Below are positions 57,723-64,000 of a DNA stretch of 64,000 nt, one piece after another. Within the stretch, counting starts at the first letter, position 1. Every line of letters starts with the position of its first letter. The notes under the pieces were generated by a model. That model saw only the letters and a program-made list of their open reading frames with translations, did no database searches and was not told the origin of the DNA. The position numbers and the translations under genes are program-made. Origin of the DNA: Nicotiana tabacum (lineage: Eukaryota; Streptophyta; Magnoliopsida; Solanales; Solanaceae); contig NC_134097.1 in assembly GCF_000715075.1 (NCBI RefSeq), positions 71,085,190-71,149,189 of the forward strand, written 5' to 3'.

Positions 57723-59186
57723 TCACAGTAGCAAGTGAGGAAAATCTTTTAAGAAATTAGGGTTTTAACAATAGGCGAGTTTAAAAGATGGTAAAAACTC
57801 AGAATCAAATAAGTCAAACAAGGACAAAGAACTTAATCGAACAAGTATATACTCAAACAACAAGGACAGTTTCAGAAACCGGATAAGACCAAAAAAGACT
57901 TAGGGTTTTCAATATGCTGAATCAAGTAGAAGGAAAGCATAACCAAGTCGTTTGTACATAGTAAAATCATAAACAACATTAAAATTGGAGAAGAGATCTT
58001 TTAAAAATATTTAAGAGAAAACCCCAATCGTTAAGAAAATGAAGAGTCATTTTGAAAGAAAATCGAAGAACCTTCGAGAAAACACTTAAGGAGTTCATAA
58101 TAAGTACAGATATAAGATAGATCTGGAGAAAATCGAAAGATCTTAAAGGTTAGGGTTTCAGAGAACCTGGAAAAGTGAGAAAGACTTTGAAAGGTTACCG
58201 ATCTAGCCGGAAAAGTCAAGGATCTGACTTGAAAGGTCATAGATGGATGGAGAAAGGCCATGAACATAAGTTGAGCAAGGACTGGACCAGATCTCTTTGA
58301 ATCTAGCCATGAAATCACACAAATGGGCCACTAGAAGATGTAGGAGGCCGGTATACATCTCAAACGACCATGTGAGACCATGGATTAGGCGGGGATTGAG
58401 GTGGATTAGGGTGAAATGGGGTGGCGAGGACTAGGGTTCATGTGAGGCTGCAGAGAGAATTGAGAGGAGAGGTATTCAAGGGCGGTGTTTGGTGAAAAGT
58501 GAATTAGGTTAAGGGGTTATTTGGGTTTAATTATGAAATGGTGAATTGTGGTCGTTGATCTGAATGATCAACGGCCTAGATTAAAAGGGTAGGTGGGGAA
58601 TCCGGGTTTGGGTTGGTTGAAATTGGGTTAGGGTCGGGCTTAATTGAAATTGGGCCGGTGAAATTGGGTTTGATTTGGAGTTAAATTTAGGCTAAAAATT
58701 AAATGCAAATGGGTTGTTATTTAAATAGCCAATTTTCCCCCTTTTAAATTATAGAAAATAGTAAATAAATTTCTGAAAATAAATTGAAAATACTGGAATG
58801 ATTTATAACACATAAATAACAATATAAAAATATAGGGTTTTATTTTATGAATATAAAACAAAATTAAATCTTAAAAAGTCTAATATTACAATTATATGCA
58901 ATTAGCTTAAAAAAATACTAAATAAAAGTGTAAAATATGTAAAAATTATCTTAGCCATAGTTTTGCATAAATATAAAGATCCAATAAATGAATCATCAAA
59001 AATGATAATTTTGGACATAATTATTGAGATTTTATGGATGAAAAAGGGAAATAAATTGATTTAAAAACCTTTAAAAATTATGGAAAAATAGTAAAACATT
59101 CGGATATACTTATAAATGCAAATATATACTATTTTGAAGGCATTTTGCATATTAAAAAATATATAGGGAAAAATTGGGTATCAACA
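56821..59186 (-). repeat. Long LTR of the minus-strand Tat-like element, right part
   Basis: It resumes after the chromovirus and ends at 59186 with gggtatcaaca, the TGTTGATACCC start on the minus strand. A purine tract follows directly outside (gtaaagaggggcagc on the minus strand, 59201-59187), which marks this as the 3' LTR of an element whose internal region lies to the right. Confidence 0.7.
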
Positions 59187-60987
59187 GCTGCCCCTCTTTA
59201 CCGGGAAGGATGAAAGAGTAGTCGGGTAAAGATATGATGACCAATTTTGACCGAGCGAAACGGTTTGAAGAGGTTTAGACCGCACCCTAGATTTTGAGCT
59301 ACCTACATATCCCTGGTTTTACAGGAATCAAGCCATACGTAGTTCAGGACCTGTTGGCGGAGTATGCCGATGGAGACTTTTCAATAACGGACGCAATATC
59401 CGGGGCGGGGTGAGTGGATGGCTCGTGGGAATGGTTAGATTTGATATGGCTGCGGGAACTGGAGTGGAATCTCTCCTGCCGGGATGGCCATTGCTTGCCA
59501 GTTTACCTGCAATTAGGAACAATACAAGCGTATACTGTGCATAAATTTAAACATGATGCAAATTCCCGTCGGACCATGAGTGTTGTCTTTGGACAATTAG
59601 GATGGCGTCCTTAGACCATGACGCCCTGGGCCATGAAGCGTATGATAAAGGATTCGCAGGCCATGAAATGGTGCTCTCGGGCTATGAGGATGGTGACTCC
59701 GAACCATGATGCCTTTGTATAATGATATGTAAGACATGGTGTTCTCGGGCTATGAAGATGGTGCCTCCGAATGATGATGCCTTTGGATGAGCTGGAGATA
59801 TTTCAGCCCATGAAGGATGCAGTAGTATGATGCAGACAAGACAGAGCTTAGTCTTGCGAATTGAAGGGCAGAGCTTAGCCCATAATAAAAGCGAAATAAA
59901 TAGTGCTTAGGATAGTGCTGAGTTTTAAAGAAAATGGGAGGCAGAGCTTAGCCTCAGAAGGCAAAATGATAGCCTTATGCAAGATGCAAATGCAAAGAGA
60001 GGTAGAGCTTAACCTCAGAAGGAAGAATGGTAGCCTTATGCAGGATGCTGATGGAGACAGCGTTTAGTCTCGGAAGGCAGAATGGTAGCCTTATTCAAGA
60101 TGCAATGCAGAGAGAGGTAGAGCTTAACCTCGGAAGGCAGAATGGTAGCCTTATGCAAGGATGCAGATGGAGGCAATGTTGAGTCTCGGAAGGCAGAAAG
60201 GTAGCCTTATGTAGATTAGAAGGCAGAATAGTAGCCTTGTGCAAGAATGCAGATGGAGACCGTGTTTAGTCTCGGAAGGCAGAATGGTAGCCTTATGCGA
60301 GAAGTAAAATAACAAATGATAGTAGAGTTTCTTTAGCTGATAGTCGGTTATGGCGTCGTAATTACTGGAAGCATTTTCACTGCGGAGCATTACTCGTGCA
60401 TGCTGATAGTAAATATTGGTAAGTGCAACGGTTGTGAGAGTTGCGTTCCTGAGATAATGTTTGTCCCATAGGTGTATAGTATGTTTGATGATTTCGCAAT
60501 CCTAGTGCCTGCATCCAAAGAAAAATCGTGAGTTTTGTAAGGGGGAAGGTCAGTTCGAATCCCCGCTAGCTTTGCTCGACTTGCTCGGCTTTTACATGGT
60601 GATACTGTCTGTATCATTAGGGTAGCGTTTCTAAACAAAGAGGTTTTGATAATAAACATGTAATAACTGTGTAAAGATATGACATAAGTGTATAATTAAA
60701 AATAGCTTTTAGATGAACCGACGACTATGACGTGGTTTAGGACATTGCAACCTCTCTTGCTACAGAATTTTGAGGGTCCCCTCAAAATTCTGCCCCAACT
60801 TGATGGGTTGATGTTTTTGACTGTTGCTTGTGCGACGATCGGCTGAAATTACTTCAAAATTTTGAGGGTCCTCCTTATCTACCCCAGTTTCCAATTACGG
60901 GGGAAATGAAATTTTTATTGAATTGTGACCAAACCCATAGGGCTACCTATGTATCCCCTATTAAACAGAAATTAGGTCAGCCGTAGA
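59187..60987 (-). other. Non-coding region between pol remnant and 3' LTR of the Tat-like element
   Basis: No domain is recognisable. Long untranslated stretches next to the 3' LTR are usual in Tat/Ogre elements. It includes a minisatellite-like array at 59830-60305 and, at 60760-60880, a repeated phrase ttttgagggtcc. Confidence 0.5.
59830..60305. repeat. Tandem array built on 'gaaggcagaatggtagccttatgc'
   Basis: The core gcagaatggtagccttatgc or a close variant recurs about every 50-85 bp, at about 59958, 60023, 60078, 60138, 60190, 60219 and 60278. Alternating spacers are 'agagcttaacctc' and 'gatggagacagcgtttagtctc'. Confidence 0.75.
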
Positions 60988-61401
60988 TCAATTTACATCA
61001 TATAAGGAAAGCATGAAGATTACACATAGTAACGCTTGACTGCATCTGAATTGATCGGTTTTTGGCCAAACATGTCCCTTGATTTTCAAACTCATATCAG
61101 GCTTGAACTTTTTGAGCTTTTGCTTTACCGGTGGACACATCGGATCAGTTGGCAGTTTGTGAGCTACAATAGACGTACTCAAATCGGTCATGTCATCATA
61201 CGACCAGGCGAATTTGACCTCATATTCTTTTAGAAATTCTGTGTATTCTTTCTTTTCTGATGGCGATAGGTGAACCCATGATTCATGTTTCCTTGACATT
61301 TTCTGCATCTCCCAGGTTGAAAATCTCGATCTCGTCCAGGTTGGACTTAGGTCTGTTCTTAAAGTTCTCAACTTCTTTGACAATCTCGTCAGGTATGTCA
61401 T
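60988..61401 (-). pseudogene. Tat-like reverse transcriptase N-terminal fragment
   Basis: The frame contains EYTEFLKEYEVKFAWSYDDM, then IVAHKLPTDPMCPPVKQKLK and KFKPDMSLKIK, the lead-in to the RT of Tat-type elements. Just after KIK (about 61065) the sequence diverges into unrelated residues. The RT core, RNase H and integrase expected next are absent, so a large deletion is inferred. Confidence 0.8.
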
Positions 61402-62186
61402 CTTTCTCTAAATCAATGTCCATTTGTCGCGTTGTCTCATTATATGTCACAATCGTTGGTTCATCAAGACAAGTAATAGTAATGCTATATTGGTAAAGTA
61501 AGGAGAGATTGCAATAAATATTAAATCATAAGAAAAAATCAGAAATGCTTTTGATAAATTGAATAACTGTTTTGAACATCGAAGATCTTATTGCGAGAAA
61601 AAAATGCGAAAAGAAAGTCATTTAGTAAATAAAAATATTGAATGATGCTTATTTTAGCCTTGCTACCCCGAGGCACGTCGGGCTTTGGTTGTTCTGATAG
61701 TCCAATACTTGAGATATGCCCCTCTGCTTACAGCATGTATGGAAGGGCCTTCCTCCCCCTCCTCCTTGAGAACAACACAACAGTCCATGTCATTGTCTTC
61801 TAGAACAAGTTCTTCACCGCTGCAAGTGTTTCTTCTTCATCTGACCCATAAACATTGTCGGCTTGTTGGAAAATCTACTCCAGATGTGGTATTGGCTGCT
61901 CTAGCGGGTAGTAAGGACCACACCATGGTGGTGAACAGTTGTTGAATTCTTCCCATGTATATTCATATCCCAAACCGAAAGTAGTGCCATGTTTCTTGAG
62001 TTTTATAGGATTAGTGATTCCTTGAAGGTTTTTGCCGAGCCCTTTGCTAGGTTCGTACCCACTCTAGTTCAGTATGCTCTCGATTTTGTTATCCCACCAT
62101 TTGTCTTTGTCGATAGCAATTACCCGTTTGATATGGTGGTAAGTCTCTCCTCCCAGCTTCCTTCTTCCCTCGATAGCCGGAATGGT
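61402..62186 (-). other. Linker between protease and RT fragments, no clear domain
   Basis: The stretch is in the place where Tat-like elements have a variable protein linker. Stops and frameshifts obscure the frame, and I recognise no further motif. Confidence 0.4.
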
Positions 62187-62762
62187 CTAGCGACTATATA
62201 TAGGGTTGCTACCGTCGCCGTGAATGATCACTTCCTCGTGATTCCATTCGAAATTTATTGCCTGATGCAGTGTTGATGCTACGGCCCTAGAAACATGAAT
62301 CCATGGCCGTACCAACAGTAAGTTGTAAGATGTTGGAACATCTATCACCTGGAAATCGACATCGAACCATGTTGGTCCCATTTTCAAGCATAGAATAATC
62401 TCACCAATGGTGGACCTCTGAGAACCATCAAAGGCTTTCATATTGATTGCTCCATCTTTTATCTCGTGTAGTCCTTTACCCAATTTCTTGAGTGTTACTA
62501 GCGGACAAATGTTGAGATTGGAACCTCCATCGATCAGGATTTTGGTGATGAAATAGTCCTCACATTTCGCGGTGATGTGCAGTGCCTTGTTGTGCCCCAA
62601 TCCTTCAGGTGGCAGCTCGTCCTCATGAAAGGTAATCTTATGACTCTCCAGCACTTGTCCTACCATGTTAGCCCTTTCCCCGCCAGTGATGTTGCTTGGT
62701 ATGTATGCTTCACTCAGCACCTTTAATAGAGCATTCTTGTGTGCCTCAGAATTCTGCAGCAA
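62187..62762 (-). pseudogene. Tat-like aspartic protease region
   Basis: The frame shows HKNALLKVLSEAYIPSNITG, NKALHITAKCEDYFITKILI and DGGSNLNICPLVTLKKLG. The last holds the active-site triad as DGG where DSG or DTG is usual; related Tat/Ogre proteases I recall read D-G-G or D-G-S here too. It ends with VDFQVIDVPTSYNLLLVRPW. It would cleave the polyprotein, but its neighbours are broken. Confidence 0.8.
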
Positions 62763-62885
62763 AGAGAGAATGAATATTTATGCTGGTGTCTTGTTTAACA
62801 AGTCGATGACCGAATACTCCTTGGCCTATATTTTCCTCTAGAGGTCGTCTGGAGCTGTCTCAATGATGGGTGGCCGATTGGAGGC

Positions 62886-64000
62886 CTACTTGCTTAACTC
62901 ATCTAGATGTTCAGGGGTATAGACTCTACAATTTCTTGTCATACCCTGTGCTGCAATAGTTTCTTCGATCCTAACCTTGCCTTTCCTTCTCGCTTCGGCC
63001 GTATAGTCCCAGTGTACAACCTTTGTATGGAATGGTGTCATGGTCAATATTGCCACTGGGATCGGTGTGGATATCCTCACCCCGAATGGAACATGTGCCT
63101 TGGGTGGCAAAACTACAACCTCAAATGGTGCGAGTGCATTTGCCGGAGACATGAATTCAACCTCAATCGGTGCTGGTGTCTTTGCGGATGATGTTGCTTC
63201 AAACTCAAGTGGCACAGACATATTCACCTAAGCGCCCTCACACGGTTGAATCTGGACTATGATTGGATTGAGGGTAATTATTGGCTTCTTTGGGTCATCA
63301 CTTTTTGTGATCAACCCGATTGATCCCTCGGGATCCCATTCATCTTCTATTTCAATCATGTGGATAACCCCACCCTTGTGGTCTTGTAGAGGGTTGTTGT
63401 AGATATTTGGAGCAGGCTCCTTTGCCACAATAATCTTGTTATCAATTAAGGACTATATCTTGTCCTTCAAAGAGCGACATTCATCGATGGTATGCCCTTT
63501 CACGACGGAGTAGTATCCACAGGATTTGTTTGGGTTAAACCACTGAGAAGGGTTCTCAGGGGTTACAGCAGGGATGGGGGTGACATAACCAGCGGCTTTG
63601 AGTCTCTCATACAACTGGTCAATGGGTTCGACAATGGCTGTATATTGCTTTGGAGGTCTGCGATCAAAATTAGGTCGGGGTCTAGGGAAGTTTTACCGTG
63701 CATGAGGTGATTGATAGTGGGATGGTTGAGTATTATAGGTTTGGTAGACATGCGCGGGTTGTGAGTATCTGGGTGAGGTAGGTTGATATGTAGGAGGTGG
63801 AGGTGACTGGTAAGTTGGTGGTAGAGCTTGGTATGAGGGTGAAGGTGATTGGTAATTTGGGGTTGGCTGATATATGAGTGAAGGTGTTGGGTAAGTTTGG
63901 TATTTGAGGGGAGATTTTGTCCTCTGTGCAACCATCACGGCCCCTGCATCCCTCTTCTTGGACACACCACCGAACTGTAAGGCCTTATTTGTAGTTTGCA
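62886..64000 (-). pseudogene. Tat-like gag C-terminal region, truncated by the window edge
   Basis: From the right edge inwards the frames show SKKRDAGAVMVAQRTKSPLK and a Y/Q/P/S-rich low-complexity part (63693-63965). Next comes a region near 63465-63545 reading CGYYSVVKGHTIDECRSLKD, a cysteine-histidine motif like that of Tat/Ogre gag. Then follow VIHMIEIEDEWDPEGSIGL (63228-63428) and an acidic/proline region to 62886. Stops separate the pieces. The rest of gag, the leader and the 5' LTR must lie beyond 64000. Confidence 0.65.

Noticed and set aside
59830..60305. CRISPR-like array
   Set aside because: Repeat units are degenerate, spacers are themselves repeated, and the context is a plant retrotransposon.

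Overview
The window is nuclear DNA from a plant, almost certainly a nightshade (Solanaceae) and plausibly Nicotiana. It carries one single-copy gene with 22 exons and GT-AG introns. The rest is filled with plant retrotransposons, DNA elements with terminal inverted repeats, and tRNA-derived and TTG-tailed SINEs of types I associate with nightshades. I see no bacterial-type operon, CRISPR array, rRNA gene or intact tRNA gene.

The only host gene I can support is a molybdenum cofactor sulfurase (ABA3/FLACCA type) on the + strand, 6631-31855. All 22 exons join in phase into an open frame of 817 codons plus stop. It has a NifS-like N-terminal half with a PLP lysine at residue 274 and a TGCFCNPG cysteine motif at residues 424-431, followed by a C-terminal MOSC region. 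The product activates aldehyde oxidase and xanthine dehydrogenase, and so controls the last step of abscisic acid synthesis.

Upstream (1-6630) are an LTR-like remnant, an 804-bp hAT-type element with a perfect 8-bp target duplication, diverged direct repeats, and a palindromic repeat within 500 bp of the start codon. Inside the gene, intron 11 (7.5 kb) holds a decayed minus-strand copia element next to a LINE that has ORF1 but no ORF2. Intron 18 (6.2 kb) holds a SINE split by a 1.7-kb inverted-repeat element, an RTE-type LINE split by an L1-type LINE, and an internally deleted copia. Introns 8, 14, 16 and 17 carry a small hAT MITE, copia LTR debris, a tandem duplication and a SINE.

Downstream (31856-64000) there is no host gene. 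A 5'-truncated copia (34028-36540) is followed by layered Ty3/gypsy elements. A Tat/Ogre-like gag region (about 40954-42205) is cut by the long LTR of a second, minus-strand Tat-like element that runs to the right edge. That LTR is itself cut by a chromovirus locus. The chromovirus locus has an unusual layout: a solo LTR with its 5-bp target duplication, about 905 bp of flank, a truncated 5' LTR with a nearly complete gag-pol, a 3' LTR, and then the same 905-bp flank again. This suggests an unequal exchange between a solo-LTR allele and a full-length allele.
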